DNA from: Polaromonas sp.
GTDB lineage: Bacteria; Pseudomonadota; Gammaproteobacteria; Burkholderiales; Burkholderiaceae_C
Direction: 5' to 3'
Length of the DNA stretch: 6,256 nt
Assembly (NCBI GenBank): GCA_023259235.1
Contig: JAHFQQ010000207.1
Location: forward strand, 1-6,256
A program made the position numbers and the translations under genes. This document shows positions 6,088-6,256 of the stretch, piece by piece. Positions within the stretch are counted from its first letter, which is position 1. Each line of letters begins with the position of its first letter. The notes below the pieces were generated by a model. The model worked only from the letters and a program-made list of their open reading frames with translations. It had not been told where the DNA came from and did not search any database.

Positions 6088-6256
6088 GTACCGGACAAAC
6101 CCCCCGGGCGCGGAAAGCTGCCAGCCCGGATCTGCACGAATGCGGGGAGCGTCGCGGCATCGACCGGGGCAGTGGCTTGAATTGCTGGCGTCTGCTGGTA
6201 CTTCATCAACGCCTTCCGGGTGTTCATGTCAAACCAGCCGTTCACAAACCTTATCC
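6084..6256 (-). CDS. Peptidoglycan-binding-domain protein, C-terminal fragment
   Basis: The last 56 codons of a minus-strand gene that enters from the right edge and ends at TAA 6084-6086. The visible residues include VNGWFDMNTRKALMKYQQ, a short linker, and PVDAATLPAFVQI. This matches the PG_binding_1 fold, where a G-x-x-D/S-x-x-T-R-x-A-L-x-x-Y/F-Q helix is followed by G/P-x-V-D-x-x-T-L. The domain lies near the C-terminus, followed by a short Gly/Pro tail (RAGSFPRPGGLSGT). Such domains anchor secreted or envelope enzymes to murein. The catalytic or other part of this protein lies outside the window, so its function is open. The gene converges on the GGDEF-EAL gene and their stop codons overlap. 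The family call rests on motif pattern alone. Confidence 0.72.
   Translation of the reverse strand, partial: IRFVNGWFDMNTRKALMKYQQTPAIQATAPVDAATLPAFVQIRAGSFPRPGGLSGT

Overview
The window is a GC-rich, gene-dense bacterial chromosomal segment. Protein features (an FtsX-like permease N-terminus, a solo RRM-like protein with a 'CFLRLDSP' core, a triple-PAS GGDEF-EAL protein) suggest a betaproteobacterium, most likely Burkholderiales and possibly Comamonadaceae. This placement is by family resemblance from memory, not by a search. I see no tRNA, rRNA, CRISPR array, insertion sequence, phage gene or attachment site.

Layout. (1) Positions 1-935, minus strand: the end of an ABC export operon. An ATPase of the LolD/MacB class is followed, with an ATGA overlap, by the N-terminus of its FtsX-like permease, which runs off the left edge. 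The ATPase frame carries a single in-frame amber codon at 312-314, just before the H-loop. The 37 codons after it still read as a normal ATPase C-terminus ending exactly at the permease start. (2) Positions 936-1095: a divergent intergenic region. (3) Positions 1096-2736, plus strand: a low-molecular-weight protein-tyrosine phosphatase, then galE (UDP-glucose 4-epimerase). This pairing fits control and precursor supply of a surface polysaccharide. (4) Positions 2780-3076, minus strand: a small RRM-like RNA-binding protein convergent with galE, preceded by a possible 49-codon small ORF (3099-3248). (5) Positions 3249-3540: a non-coding stretch, AT-richer in its left part, with two small hairpins and an orphan Shine-Dalgarno. 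(6) Positions 3541-6087, plus strand: a cytoplasmic PAS-PAS-PAS-GGDEF-EAL protein with all the catalytic motifs needed to make and degrade cyclic di-GMP. (7) Positions 6084-6256, minus strand: the C-terminus of a peptidoglycan-binding-domain protein. Its stop codon shares the TTAA tetranucleotide with the stop of the GGDEF-EAL gene.

Functional theme: envelope and surface biology (lipid or lipoprotein export, polysaccharide precursor and phosphatase, peptidoglycan binding) next to a cyclic di-GMP switch. The genes are on alternating strands, so they are neighbours rather than one operon. I did not find a convincing new system. The most noteworthy observations are the broken ATPase, the two coding regions easily missed because they are short or cut by the edge (3099-3248 and 6084-6256), and the shared-stop convergent pair.
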